The translations under genes and the position numbers were made by a program. A model generated the notes under the pieces. It was given only the letters and a program-made list of their open reading frames with translations. It had not been told where the DNA came from and did not search any database. DNA of 64,000 nt. Source: Prionace glauca. Taxonomy: Eukaryota; Chordata; Chondrichthyes; Carcharhiniformes; Carcharhinidae. Of the stretch, positions 21,195-33,732 are shown one piece after another. Numbering within the stretch: position 1 is the first letter of the stretch; each line of letters starts with the position of its first letter. The stretch covers positions 54,147,890 through 54,211,889 of the forward strand of contig CM075760.1 of assembly GCA_037974335.1 (NCBI GenBank), in the 5' to 3' direction.

Positions 21195-21600
21195 ATATTT
21201 TGGAGAGGTTCGGACTAATTTCCTTGACTGAAAGTTGCTGATGTGACTTTAACGAGGCATTCAATATCCTGAGGGGTCTTGATAGAGTTGATAGAGAGAA
21301 ACTGGTCAATGACAGAAAGATCTTGACAGAGAGGGAGCGGGTTGAAGTAAATTGGTGGAAGAAACACGGAGACATCACGAAAAACATTGTCAGACAGTGA
21401 GTGACCCAGACCTGGAATGTGCTGTTTGAGAGTGTGGTGCAGGCAGAGCCAATTAATGGTTTCAAAATGGGATTGGATAATAGTCTGAAAATGAACAAAA
21501 TGCTGGACTGTGGGGTACAGAGTGTTATTGGATGAATTGCTCCTTTCGAGGGCCAACACACACATGACGCTTCAAAATGGCCTTCTTCTCTGCTGTAAAT
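21195..21600 (+). mobile_element. Old CR1-like LINE 3' end
   Basis: catcctgaggggtcttgat, tggaagaaacacggagacat, gacccagacctggaatgtgc and ggccttcttctctgctgtaaat follow a LINE C-terminus and tail. No long frame remains. The preceding stretch 20760-21190 is unassigned. Confidence 0.6.
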
Positions 21601-21609
21601 ACTTTATCA

Positions 21610-22310
21610 ATGTTGAAAGGAAGATAGTAGCACAGAGGTAACGTCTCTGCGAAAGTAATTCCGAGGGTAGGCAAATTTCTCAAGCTATACATTCAAATCC
21701 AACTACAAAAGGTTCTAAAATGCAATTACAGTTTTGAATTTACAGATCGTTTCCGTAATTGCGGCCATGACAAGAAATATATCAGATTCTCTAACATTCT
21801 GCCGAAAGGAAAACCTTCCATCATTCCCCAGTTTAGCCCAGAGGTGACTCCAGGCGCACACGTGTTTGGCGATTACGTGCCTTCCATGATGTCTAGAAAA
21901 CCAGTAAATTCAATGTATTAGTGATTGCCAATATATGCTGGCCTTACCAGCTGGATACACAGCTCATCAAAGAATAAGAAACCGCAACTGAAATCAGCAT
22001 TTCACAACACCTGCAATGGCAAAAGTCGTCCAGGAGATGGCAGTGAAACTGTGCTCTTTGGTACGACACGACACAGATGATCATCTCAGTTATTTCTGTA
22101 GTAGACTCAGTCTTTGTCCATCCTAAACGTGACCCAGTTTCTCTGACACGAAATGATATTTCTGATTATCTGGCAATAATTCTCAGTTGATTCTGTACTC
22201 AGCAAAATCCCAGTTGTTACAATACTGCACCAAGCCTCATTGCCCCATTCATTCTGACAGTTATGACAGCACGGAATTAATTCTCGCCTAATGTCATGAA
22301 ACTCCATATC
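21610..22310. other. No recognised gene
   Basis: No open frame, tRNA or repeat was identified. Composition is ordinary. Confidence 0.5.
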
Positions 22311-22319
22311 TCCGCTGTT

Positions 22320-22880
22320 ACTTCACTGGACCCTCTCACTCCTGATAATGCACCGGGACATGTTACTGTTTGCATTACACCAGGCTCTGTCTCAGTTATT
22401 ACATTGTTGGAACCTGCCATTTATAAAGAAACATGGACAGCCTCTCAATCACTGCTGCACTAGTCCGCCTCCCTGTTTATATTGAATAATATCCTGTCTC
22501 TAATTATTCTGTTACATGAATTATTTATTTCTGCAATTGCCCCGTCAAAGTTTACATCGATCTAAAGGTTTGGTTTGGAATTACTGCATCGGATTTGTCT
22601 CAGTTTATATCTTACAATGGCCAGAATCAGACAAAATTACACGAGGCGACAGTTTTATTGCGCTGTCTCCATAATTAATGCGCCACATCATACCTTTGTT
22701 CACTTTACACATTATCATTTCTTAAATTTTGTTTTACTCTGTATTGTCTCAGTTGTTATTCCACTGGGCCACATCTCTGTTTATGTCACACCAGATCATG
22801 TCCCTATTTTCTGATAGCGCTGATACGCTGGAAACAGTCTCAGTTTAAATTACAGCGCACATTGTCTCTGCATATATTAG
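22320..22880. repeat. Degenerate ~35-bp dispersed array
   Basis: Recurrent phrases such as ccaggctctgtctcagttat, tcagtttatatcttacaatgg and ccagatcatgtccctatttt look like reverse-complement versions of units with core taatataaacagagacatgg. Units are too diverged for a fixed period. Confidence 0.5.
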
Positions 22881-22884
22881 GATA

Positions 22885-23600
22885 GACCATGTCTTTGTCA
22901 AAACTGAGTATGGCATATCTCTGATTATATCAGAAAACACCACGCTGGTTAGTAATATACTGTATACTCTCTCTCAATAATGACTGAACTGGGCCCAGTC
23001 TGCATTCATATTAGTACAGGTGCTGTATCGATATCTGGTGCATTCGACTGTCTCCGTATCACTGCACAAAACCCGTCCCTTGTTTATATTACAACAGATC
23101 ATATTAGTTGAATTGACCATGCAAAATTGTCCGTTATTTTCCCTTAGAATATGTGGATTAGCCATGGTAACTGTGTGGGGCTAACGGGGATAGGGCAGAG
23201 GGGAGAAGCTGGGTGGGACACAGACGCGGTGGACAAGATTTGTGTTTCTGAACTGTAGGAATTCGATGGTTCTATGTCCAAGAAACATCACAGACATTTG
23301 CGTGCTTATTTATTTCAAATATTCTGTTTTCTAATACCCACCTTTGGAGAAATGATCTCTTTTAGCAATTCCCCTTCAGTTTTCCCAACCATAACCTTCA
23401 GCCCATCTCTGCCTTCCATGAATGCATGAAAACACCAAAGAGTTCATGTATTTCACCTGAAGAGCATTTAATATGTAACTATTTATTGACAACCATTCTG
23501 TTGTTTGCTCATGCGTTAAGCATGATTACAGCCTCACTGTTTTGTTCCTGGCGTTAACTTATCTGTGTTTAGAGGTCTGTTGGAAAATGGATAAATCACA
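22885..23600 (+). repeat. Segmental duplication, copy 2 (contains SINE tail)
   Basis: Second copy of 15569-16290, about 7.3 kb away. The SINE remnant is at 23113-23280. The copy lacks any part of the GPCR gene that follows copy 1. Confidence 0.85.
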
Positions 23601-24365
23601 TCTCGAATGACGAGGAGATTACGAAAATTGATCTTCTCAGTGTCTCAATAAACTTCCTGATGTACGACTCAATTGTGTGCTGATTTGTGAAAATGATGGT
23701 GAAAATGACCCTGGATATATAGCCGACAGGAGATAATCACACCTGTAATTCTCAGACTTATTTCTATTGATGCAAAGGATTGAAACATCTGCCACTCTCC
23801 AGATAAGGAACAATATTTCTGTTTAACCGTTACCTTCACCAATTCCATGGTAACCATCTTAAATATTTTCGACTGTGTATAGATTGTACAGTCTACGTAA
23901 TGCGATGAATCAGGATCAGGTGCATCATAAGAGTGGCCAGACCTTATGTGATATAAACAGAGATATCACCTGGTGAACAAGGACTGCAGCGGTTCAAGAT
24001 AGCAGCTCATCACCACATTGTCAGGGGCAATCAGAGAAGGGCAACAGATGTCAGTGCTGCCCACACCCTATAAATGATTAAACATAATGCTCCAACAACA
24101 GAAGAAGAATCTAATCTAATATAGACGGATATGCTCGCGCAATGATGACATAAACTGGCTGGGAGAATCACGTAAACCAACGTATGAGTTATCCAGAGTA
24201 AGAGAGACAGAACATGATATAACATTTACATAAACAGTTTTTGTGCGTGTGATCATTCTAGAAAAAGTGATTTGTCCAATAATGACAGGCAGGGGTCAAA
24301 TGCAGCAAAATCTGATGCAGGTTCGAATTCACAACGGATTGGGTAACGGTTTCCAAAAATAATCA

Positions 24366-25628
24366 TAGAGAATTAGAACATTATAATTTGAATGACTGGC
24401 TCCAGTGTATCACTGACAGAGACAGCTGGGCCCGGAGTAAGACTAGGACCTGAGAATTAGAACATTACAATGTGAATGACGGGCCCCAGTGTATCACTGA
24501 CAGAGACAGTTGGGCCCGGAGTCAGACTGGAACCTGAGAATTAGAACATTACAATGTGAATGACTGGCCCCAGTGTATCACTGACAGAGACAGCTGGGCC
24601 CGGAGTCAGACTGGAACCTGAGAATTAGAACATTACAATGTGAATGACTGGCTCCAGTGTATCACTGACAGAGACAGCTGGGCCCGGAGTCAGACTGGGA
24701 CCTGAGAATTAGAACATTACAATGTGAATGACTGGCTTCAGTGTATCACTAACAGAGACAGCTGGGCCCGGAGTCAGACTGGGACCTGAGAATTAGAACA
24801 TTACAATGTGAATGACTGGCTCCAGTGTATCACTAACAGAGACAGCTGGGCCCGGAGTCAGACTGGAACCTGAGAATTGGAACATTACAATGTGAATGAC
24901 TGGCCCCAGTGTATCACTGACAGAGACAGCTGGGCCCGGAGTCAGACTGGAACCTGAGAATTGGAACATTACAATGTGAATGACTGGCTCCAGTGTATCA
25001 CTGACAGAGACAGCTGGGCCCGGAGTCAGACTGGGACCTGAGAATTAGAACATTACAATGTGAATGACTGGCTCCAGTGTATCACTGACAGAGACAGCTG
25101 GGCCCGGAGTCAGACTGGAACCTGAGAATTAGAACATTACAATGTGAATGACTGGCCCCAGAGTATCACTGACAGAGACAGCTGGGCCCGGAATCAGACT
25201 GGGACCTGAGAATTAGAACATTACAATGTGAATGACCGGCCCCTGTGTATCACTGACAGAGACAGCTGGGCCCGGAGTCAGACTGGGACCTGAGAATTAG
25301 AACATTACAATGTGAATGACCGGCCCCAGTGTATCACTGACAGAGACAGCTGGGCCCGGAGTCAGACTGGGACATGAGAATTAGAATATTACAATGTGAA
25401 TGACTGGCTCCACTGTATCACTGACACAGACAGCTGGGCCCGGAGTCAGACTGGGACCTGAGAATTAGAACATTACAATGTGAATGACCGGCCCCAGTGT
25501 ATCACTGACAGAGACAGCTGGGCCCGGAGTCAGACTGGGACCTGAGAATTAGAACATTACAATGTGAATGACTGGCTCCAGTGTAACACTGACAGAGACA
25601 GCTGGGCCCGGAGTTAGACTGGGACCTG
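24366..25628. repeat. 84-bp minisatellite, about 15 copies
   Basis: Unit starts gagaattagaacattacaat and contains gtgtatcactgacagagaca and gctgggcccggagtcagact. The period is 84 bp (unit starts at 24368, 24452 and so on). Copies differ mainly at a few shared positions (ctcc/cccc; ggaacc/gggacc; ttagaac/ttggaac). This pattern indicates recent expansion with gene-conversion-like mixing. All three frames of the unit contain stops, so it is not coding. Confidence 0.97.
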
Positions 25629-25938
25629 ATATAAGGAAGGAATCATTTCTGGGGCCTGAGAGCAGGTTTCTTTGTCATGAGGAGTGAGGCAGAGATTTAT
25701 GTGGCAAACACGGATTGAAAACCCTACCACAACTGCAAGAGTGACTGATGCCACCTGACTGAGGCTTGTATTCACAAGGACTGAAACGACAAACTCCCTC
25801 ATCGGAGGGAGAAAAGCAGTGCAATAAATGTTAAGGATTATTGTGTTTTTCCTAAAAAAAACGTTTGATCCGATGCTAATCTGTTCAAAGTGATGTTTTG
25901 TAAATAGAATCGACTTTCGGAATGGTTCCTGGCAATTA

Positions 25939-26037
25939 CACACACACACACACACACAAACACACAGAAACACACACACACACACACAGAAACACACACA
26001 CACACGCACACGCACACATTCACACACACAACACACA
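25939..26037. repeat. (CA)n microsatellite
   Basis: CA repeats with AAACACA and GAAACACA interruptions, 300 bp downstream of the 84-bp array. Confidence 0.96.
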
Positions 26038-26169
26038 GGTTCTGTCAAAAGATAAGATTAGCACAAGACGACAGTTGTATAAATATTCAATTTTATTCCG
26101 TTTTAATGAAGGACAGGGAGAGACACAAAAAGGATGCTGGGACACTGATATAGATGAACCTTAAAATTC

Positions 26170-26440
26170 TCCCATTCTCGAGAATCCTTCAAAACTTCAT
26201 CCCATGAAGGATATATCGAATTTATTTTCCAAAGTTTCTGTGAAATCTAATTCCATCACCCTTCCAAGCTGTTCATTCCAGTTCATCACAACTACTGTGT
26301 AAAAGTAAACACTTATCTTTCTGTCTCGCTGCTCAATAAAATAACTTTGTGCCCTTTGGTTGCTGACCGTCCCCCTGTTGAAAGATTCTCCCTTTAATTA
26401 ACCCAATCACAACTTCATGATTATGAACACTAATAAATGT
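26170..26440 (-). mobile_element. Old LINE 3' fragment, antisense
   Basis: caaagtttctgtgaaatcta, catcacaactactgtgtaaa and attctccctttaattaaccc read as the antisense of a CR1/L2-type ORF2 end. Only short frames remain. Confidence 0.5.
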
Positions 26441-26503
26441 GTTGAAAAGACTGGCAAGGAGATAAAGACAGCGGGAGAGTTTGGAGAAAGCAAACCGGGG
26501 TGC

Positions 26504-26523
26504 GGGGGGGGGGGGGGGGGGGG
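26504..26523. repeat. Poly-G tract
   Basis: Twenty consecutive G on the + strand, followed by TGGGG. It could form a quadruplex, and its length may be inaccurate in the assembly. Confidence 0.9.
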
Positions 26524-26589
26524 TGGGGCTGACAGATAAAAGCTGAGGAACAAAAATAAATAGCAGATGGAGAGAAAATGATCAAACAA

Positions 26590-27580
26590 CGAAAGATAAC
26601 AGCTATCATTCCCTCCCTTCACAGATCCCGGGGGAGTTCAGTGACTGATCCACTGAGCATCCAGTTATGTCCGGGAATGGAAACTTTAACCAGATCACAC
26701 CAGGCTCATTTGTAAATGTCACCGCAATGTGACCTGTCTGACTCTGCCCTGACTCTGTGGGCAGATATAAGCCGCACTGACAGGTGTTCTCACCAGATTG
26801 TGGTCTCTGGATTTATTTTCTGCTCGGAAGTGAGATGTGCGGTTTGGAACCGGCAGCAGAGAAACAGGAAGTTGTGTTACCTGAGAATGAAACAACCGGG
26901 GCCAGTTTGATGTTATCACCGAGAACAGTCTTCCTGCCTGTGAGGGTGAACTCACTCTGAAAGCATCAAGAACAGTCACACAGATTGCTGCCGGTCTCAG
27001 CATTACAGTCACCCCCATTCCCATATTAATGAATCAAGAAAATGGCCATATTTGGGGTTTAAACAGATTAATTGAAGGGAAGATGGACTGAAGGTTACGA
27101 CTGAGGGAAAAGAGAAAAAATTAAAGCAACATTTTTTATCCGCAGAGACATTCCGAAATAGAAAGTTTAAGTGTGCTGGGTTGTGTGTGAGAAATAGAGG
27201 AGAAAGGTTAATTGAGTGAAATGGTTAAGTTCCTACAATGAATTTACCTCTGCTGAGATTTTTGTGCTTTATCTTTTCAGTCACAAGGTGCATTAAGGAA
27301 GAAGAAAGAAATAGTCTGGGAGTCAGATCCGTCTCCTGGGAACCTGTGTGAGTTAATGGAGACTGAGAGAGAGGAGAGAGGTTATCTGATTTAGGTTCAG
27401 TCTGAGACAAAGAGAGAAGTTCAGTGAATCATTTGAAAGATGCATTGCCTTGGCAGCGGAATGACCAGCTGTACATCACATTCAAGAGCGTCCAGGGCCA
27501 TTCATTAACTTTATTTATTGACTGAGACACAGAATGTACAATAAATACTGAATAAATTACAATATCATGCTAAAATTAAT
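26590..27580. other. Unassigned, locally GC-richer sequence
   Basis: Around 26600-27020 the base composition is more balanced than the surroundings. There is an opening of about 100 codons on the minus strand but no motif. 27020-27580 is AT-rich with nothing recognised. Confidence 0.4.
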
Positions 27581-27589
27581 AACAATTAT

Positions 27590-27790
27590 TTACATAGTGG
27601 TAAGCACTGGTACCTCACACTGTGAGGGACACAGGTTCCATTTAAGCCTTGTGTAACTGTGTGGTGTTTACACATTCACCCCATATGTGCGTGGAGTTCC
27701 TCCAGGTTTACTGCTTTCTTCCTACAGTCCAAAGATGTACAGGTTAGTTGGAGTGGCCATGTTGAATTGTCCTTTAGTGTCCATTTGCAG
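27590..27790 (+). mobile_element. tRNA-derived SINE, 5' part
   Basis: gtggtaagcactggtacctc (tRNA-like head), atgtgcgtggagttcctcca (conserved core), and ccaaagatgtacaggttagt are all in order. The 3' tail is cut after tttagtgtcc. Confidence 0.75.
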
Positions 27791-28044
27791 TGCAATGTGA
27801 CATACATTCATTCTGTTCCTCAATCACTTTTGAACAAGAGGATGTTACAAGTTTCATCCCAAACTTTCAATAAAATATTCCAGGAAATGCGAGAGCAATT
27901 AAATATGATGAACAACTCCCAGTAGTTATTAACAAGACGAAACACATTCTTCGAATCCCATTACATTTTTAAAGCTAATTTCCATCTTTTCATCTCGTTC
28001 TGTCCTTTTTTTTCCATCTGTCAAACGCATTTTATATAAAACCA

Positions 28045-28390
28045 GTTACTGAGACAGTGTTGGCTTTATTATTAGTGTCCAATATAATACAAAGTAAGGC
28101 ACGGATGTGTTCAGTAGTGCATGACACAGAGCCTAACACAATCATATCTGAGATGGAGCCCAATGTAACAGAAATGGCCTCTTGGCTGAACAAAAACTCA
28201 GAAATGATGATTTGTAGCAATTATCACGGCATGTCATCATATAATAATAAATGGAATGGTGTGTCATGTAATATAAACAAATATAAGGTCTATTGCAATG
28301 ATGATTCAAATGAGTCGCATGCAGTAAATAAAGACACAAGGCCCAGTGTCTTGCTGTCCATGTCTGCAACAAATGTATGTGCGTGAGAGA
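28045..28390 (+). repeat. Degenerate ~35-bp dispersed array
   Basis: Contains tgtcatgtaatataaacaaa, aggtctattgcaatgatgat and repeated atgcagtaaataaagaca phrases. Reverse-complement match to 4660-5060. It precedes a (GA)n tract. Confidence 0.6.
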
Positions 28391-28430
28391 GAAAGAGAGA
28401 GAGAGAGAGAGGCAGGGGCAGAGGCGGGGA

Positions 28431-28461
<31 letters not shown>

Positions 28462-28462
28462 C
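28386..28462. repeat. (GA)n microsatellite
   Basis: GAGAGA runs with GGCAGGGGCAGAGGCGGGG in the middle. It abuts the array. Confidence 0.95.
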
Positions 28463-29217
28463 CGTAAACCATTCCACTGATGAAGAATGATCCATTGAGT
28501 GTTTCTAGCATTTTCTGTTCGGATCTCGGGCACCCACAGCATCTTGCTTTTGACCAACGAGATATTTGAACAGGTGACTGAAAGGATGGCTAATACAGGG
28601 ACAGTTTTATGGATTGACTTAGACGAGGAAAGTGAAATAAGGAGATTTAGGGAGGGAATTACAAAGCTTAGGCATAGGCAGATGAAGACATCCGAAAGTG
28701 AAAACTAATTTCGAAAGTAACAATACAAATTACAGAATATATAATTCTATTCAAACATAACCTAACTGTCAACGCTCGTTCTGTGGCGATTTCGTTTTAT
28801 TTCTCCCTGAAACAGATAAGTAATTAATGAATGGCTAGATATTTAGCCTCTGGGAGCCCATCTGGCGATATTGCGAGTGCAGAATTCTGTCTCACACAGT
28901 CAGTGAATCTGTTGGATGCTTTAAATAAGACAGGTCAATCTTTATCTCTAAAGTCTGTGTCAAATTGACACAGTGCAGTGCAATATTCAACTAATAAAAT
29001 GTATCACAACGGTGGTTGCTTGAAGATATTGTAATGAGCACTGTACGATTATTCAGATATTGACCTGTCCCCGAACACCAGTGAATCACTGAGAAATTGT
29101 TCAAACGGAATATTACTCACACAATAACAGAGCAATTAGATATTTCTCGCAGCTACTTATCGAAATTAGTAAAAATTAAACTTACTGCTCCAATCAAGAA
29201 TGATTAGTGTCAGACAG

Positions 29218-29550
29218 GCACACCCATATTACAAAGAACAAAGAACAAAGAACAATCCAGCACGGGAAACAGGCCCTTCGGCCCAACGAGCCCGCGCCGC
29301 CACATCACCCTGCACCTATTCTACCCGCATGGCTACGAATGGAACCCTACTCAGTCAGATTCAGGGAAGAAATAGTGTCAATTTGGTAAAAACCGATTAG
29401 CCTGAGAGCACATCTTTGGGGTGTGGGAGGAAACCGGAGCACCCGGAGGAAACCCACGCAACCACAGGGAGAATGCGCAAACTCCCACAGACACAGGCCC
29501 AAATCCATGTGCCTGCACAGCCAGCAGTGCTAGTCACTGAGCTGTTGCGG
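29218..29550 (-). mobile_element. tRNA-derived SINE with CTTTGTT tail
   Basis: Antisense full-length copy. The tail is acaaagaacaaagaacaaag at 29229, the core is aaaccggagcacccggagga, and the head is at about 29520-29550. The 3' half has gggccgaagggcctgtttcc (reverse). It abuts the 3' UTR of the LINE that follows, so one probably inserted into the other. Confidence 0.8.
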
Positions 29551-29574
29551 CGCCCATCTACCGGTCCAGGATCA

Positions 29575-30245
29575 AGCACACACACCGACACGAAGTCCTA
29601 GGCCACTCCCGGAACTTCCAAGAGCAGCCCAGGCACGACCTGCCGTGTGAATGCCCCTCGTTTGACACGAGGTGGACCTCCACCTGTGGAATAAAGTCAA
29701 AAATATTAATCTTACAGCCTGCCTTTCCGGTGTCTCCCGAGGTTTAACCCTATTTAATATCCCCTACCATATCCCTCCATTCTCGTTTCACTCATGTGCC
29801 TATCTAACTGCATCTTAAACGAGTCCAATGTTCCTGCCTCCACCACCCTACTCGGTAGCGCGTTCCAGACCCCTACAACTCTCTGCGTAAAGAACCTTCT
29901 TCTCACCTCCAAATTATACCTCTCCCCCCTCACCCTTAAATGATGACCTCTCGTGTTTGTATCTAGTCTAGGGAGCAGTCTCTCACTATTTACTCTATCC
30001 ATTCCCTTCATTATCTTATATACTTCTATCATGTCCCCTCTCAATCTCCGCCTTTCCAAGGAGAATAGTCCCAGTTTCTTCAACCTCTCCTCGTAACCCA
30101 GTCCCCCCATGCCAGGCAACATCCTGGTAAACCTCCTCTGCACCCTTTCCAGAGACTCCACGTCCTTCCGGTAGTAAGGTGACCAGAACTGGACGCAGTA
30201 CTCCAAATGCGGTCTAACCAACGTTCTGTACAACTGAAGCATTAG
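29575..30245 (-). mobile_element. CR1-like LINE 3' part
   Basis: The minus strand encodes 162 open residues: LYRTLVRPHLEYCVQFWSPY, RKDVESLERVQRRFTRMLPG, MIEVYKIMKGMDRVNSERL and RRFFTQRVVGVWNALPSRVV. The 3' UTR (29578-29755) matches that of the LINE at 37356-39527. It is 5'-truncated. Confidence 0.92.
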
Positions 30246-30289
30246 ACAGCAGCTTTTATACTCTATAATATTATATCGGGATTGATAAT

Positions 30290-31270
30290 ATCTCGGCAGG
30301 CAACATGTTCAAGGTCGTATGTTCGATTAACAGAGACAGATGCTGGTGTCATTCAAAGAGACAAATCCCCTGTAACATAAAAAAGAGATGAGATCTGATG
30401 AAATATGAACAGATCTGTGGTCTCCTGTCGAATTAATTGAAAGGATCTAATGCAGCATAAATAGAGAATGGCCGAGAGTGGCATAACGAGAGAAATAACC
30501 GAATGTAGTGTAAAAACAGACAAGGCCTACTGTCATATAATTAAAGACTGGCTCTGGTACAACACAAATAGGAGTAATAAATAAAGCGGCATTTTATGCA
30601 ATGTAAACAAATATAAGATCTGTTGAAATAATGAATCATTTGAGTCACATTCAGTGCATAAAGAGACATATCCTAGTGTGTTGTAATCAATCTTCTGTAT
30701 ACTGCCCACTTGCCAGTGAGTAACAGTCTCTTTCTAATGAGTAAAACATTCCCATTCATCACTTTGAGCGTCTGTACTAAATCTCCCATAAACTGTTCAG
30801 TTCTGAGGGAACCAAACCAAGTGTTCAGCTGTTCTGATAGTGCAGTTTATACACGATTAACGTCAAGCCCGATATGACCTTCTCTACCTCACCTGTCCCC
30901 CCTTGTCATTTCATGAATTGATGGAATTTTTACATGGATTCCCATGAATCACTGTCATTCTGTCAGAATAAGATTCAAGGCCAGGAGAAGACTTCCTTCT
31001 GACAGTTAAATGCCAGGCAAAATATACATGGTCATATGTTGAATTAACAGAGATGGATGTAAATATGCAAATCCTGTGTAATATAAATAGAGATGGGATC
31101 AGATGTAATAGGATCAGATCAGTGATCTACTTGAGTACGAATAGAGAGGAACTAATGTAGCATAAAAAGAGAGATGGCTCAGTGTACATAACAGGAGAAA
31201 TAACCCAATGTAGCATAAATTCATTTGGAATGTATTCGTGTTATAAATGTATAGTGTAATATTGGACATA
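30290..31270 (+). repeat. Degenerate ~35-bp dispersed array
   Basis: Many imperfect units are spread over 1 kb: aatagagatgggatcagatg, aatgtagcataaattcattt, ctactgtcatataattaaag and atgcaatgtaaacaaatata. Two near-duplicate phrases, aggcaacatgttcaaggtcg and ggcaaaatatacatggtcat, suggest duplication within the region. 30690-31000 lacks units and is unassigned. Confidence 0.55.
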
Positions 31271-32734
31271 GATCTCAGAATTTAGGCGCACTGAGTTAAA
31301 AGTCATCATGCCAAAACACAAACTGTGATCAGTTAAGAATGGAAACAACATAATTTCTGAGTCAAACTGAAATGTATTCAATTCGCACAAGATACCTCAC
31401 GATCCAACCTGTGACCCAGTCCTGAATGTTCAATTATTCCATTAATAAATGTGGTGATATTTCAGTCTCGGGGGTAGTGTAGCAATATCGTTATTAAGCT
31501 AGTATTCCAGAAGCTTGGGACAGGAGTTCCAGTTCCACCCTGGCAGCTGGGGAATTTCAACTCAGTTATTTGATAAAGACATCGTGTGTATTTAAAGGTT
31601 TGAAGTTTATTTAATCGTCACAAATGGGTTTACATTCACACTGTAATGAAGTTACTGTGAAAATCATATATGGTCAAAGCTCATCTTTTTCTCGGATGTC
31701 TTTCAGGGGAGGAAATATTACTTCTTAGTTAAAAGCTACATAAAATTACCAGAAGAAGAAACAAGCCTGAGGTTTCAGAGATTTTTAAAATTCAACAAAA
31801 AAAAGTCCAAATAATCGACGGGGGAAATAGAGAATGGGACTAAAATTGCAGGGAACATAAAAATTATTTATAACCGTTTATATCAATATCTGAAGAGAGA
31901 AGGATTTTTTAAGATAAATGTAAATCCCTTAGAGCCAGAATCCAGGGAAATTATAATGGGGAATAAATAAATATTGAATGAATACAAAACTAAGTTTGAC
32001 ATTACCTTCACACAAGTATCATCCCAGAAATGTTCGGGAACCAAGGGGGTAGTTGTAAGACGGTCTTAAGGGAAATCAGTATTAGTAAAATCATTCTGGG
32101 TAAAATAATAGGGTGAAATTCTGGTTGGTCACTGGGGCCTGATAATCCCAGAATATGGAAGGAAATGGCCCAGGAAATGTTGGATACATTGCTGCCCATC
32201 TTCTAAAATTCCTTATAGGCTGTAACAATTCCCACAGGTTGGAGGGTGACAAATGTAATCCCGATATATACAGAGAAAGGGAGAATGAAACTGATAAATT
32301 ACAGACTGACTTTAGCATCAGTTAGAGATTGTTATCAAATCCATGATAGGAAAATATTTGGAAAGCATGGACGGAGTTTGATGAAACCAGTATGGGCTTA
32401 AGAAAGACATGTTTATCTAAACAAACCTACTTGCATTTTTTGAGGATGTAAATAATAGGTGGGGGCGGGGGAGGGAGGGGGAGGGGAGTTCTTTCGGGTA
32501 GAGAGGGGGAGGGATGCAACCAGTTTACGTGGTGTATTTACACTTACAGAAGATATGTGAGAAGGTTCTTCATAAAATATTGGGAGGCCCAATGAACGCA
32601 CGTGAGATGGGGAGTGATGTGTTGGCCCAGGAAAATAATTCATTGACAGATAAGAAACAGAGAGTGGAAATAAATGGGTCTTCTTCCGAGTGACGGTCAG
32701 CTAACAGTGGGGTACCGCAGGGTCCCAAATGTTA

Positions 32735-33012
32735 AATGTTCATTTGTCACAAATAAGCGTATGTTAACACTGCAATGAAGTTACTTTGAAAATCCCCCGA
32801 GTCGCCCACACTCCGGGGCCTGTTCGGGTTACAGTGAGGGAGAATTTAACACGGTCCAATGCACCCTAACCAGAACATCTTTTGAACTATGGGAGGAAAT
32901 CGGAGCACCCGGAAGAAACCCATATAGGCACGGGAAGAACGTGCAGACTCTGTACAGACAGTGACCCATGCCAGGAATCGAACCCAGATCCCTGGCGCTG
33001 TGCCACTGTGGG
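32735..33012 (-). mobile_element. SINE inserted in the LINE
   Basis: Antisense: aacactgcaatgaagttact (tail side), gaggaaatcggagcacccgg (core), and cgaacccagatccctggcgc (T-arm-like B-box region of the head). It interrupts the LINE between its thumb and C-terminal regions. Confidence 0.8.
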
Positions 33013-33522
33013 ATCTGGATGAGAGACAAATGTAACATGTCCAAAAGGATTGGTGATACGGAACTGGGGGGAATTGTGAGCTGTGAAGAGGATTCGTGGT
33101 GGTCGGATGGGGGGCTTCAATGTAATCTGGACAAGTTGTTTGAATGGGCGGGCACATGGAATTTAGAGTACAATGTAGCTAAATGTGCAGTTATATACTG
33201 GTGTGTAAAGCAGAAAGCAATATATATGGGGAAGTGTAATGTACAAATGGATCTGTGTGTCCTTGTACACCAGTTAATGAAATTGGAGAGACATATACAG
33301 CCAACAGTTTGGAAAACTTTCATTGCAAGAAGATTGGAGTTTGGAATTAGGGAGGTATTCCTGTGGTTATGCTGGTTCTTCATCTGACCACCCGTGGTGT
33401 AGTACATGGAGTTCTGATCTCATTCAATAAGAAAGGGTCTGGGGAGAATACAGTTGATACCAAGATTATTGGGACTGCCCTATGAGGCGAGATTGATTTG
33501 ACTGGGTCTTTATTCGCTTGAC

Positions 33523-33647
33523 TCACCTGATGAAGGAGCAGTGCTCCGAAAGCTTGTGATTCCAAATAAACATGTTACACTTTAACCTGGTGTTGTGAGA
33601 TTTCATTCTGTGCCCACACCAGTCCATCACCGGCATCTCCACCTCAT
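33523..33647 (+). repeat. Dispersed repeat inserted in the LINE
   Basis: acctgatgaaggagcagtgc through accggcatctccacctcatg. LINE sequence resumes directly after it, flanked by similar tcttta/tcttca sequence that may be a target-site duplication. Confidence 0.75.
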
Positions 33648-33732
33648 GTCTTCACTTGAGTTTAGAAGGATGACAGGAGATCTGATTGAAACCCATAAAA
33701 TTGTGATTGAACCATATAAAACATGTAACATG

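Larger units (their letters stand above)
31800..33730 (+). mobile_element. Old CR1-like LINE, interrupted by two insertions
   Basis: Order of recognisable blocks: pre-RT (gtaaatcccttagagccaga), mid RT (gaaggaaatggcccaggaaa; gttggagggtgacaaatgta), thumb region (gataagaaacagagagtgga; ggtaccgcagggtcccaaat), then after a SINE the C-terminus (33040-33520), then after a second insert the end (ttgagtttagaaggatgaca). All frames are broken. The sequence of nested events is described in the findings. Confidence 0.75.

Noticed and set aside
24366-25628. CRISPR-like array
   Set aside because: Repeats are directly tandem with no unique spacers and the genome is vertebrate; it is a minisatellite.
28142-28495. 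Long minus-strand frames with Ser/Leu runs
   Set aside because: Generated by the (GA)n tract; no other coding sign.
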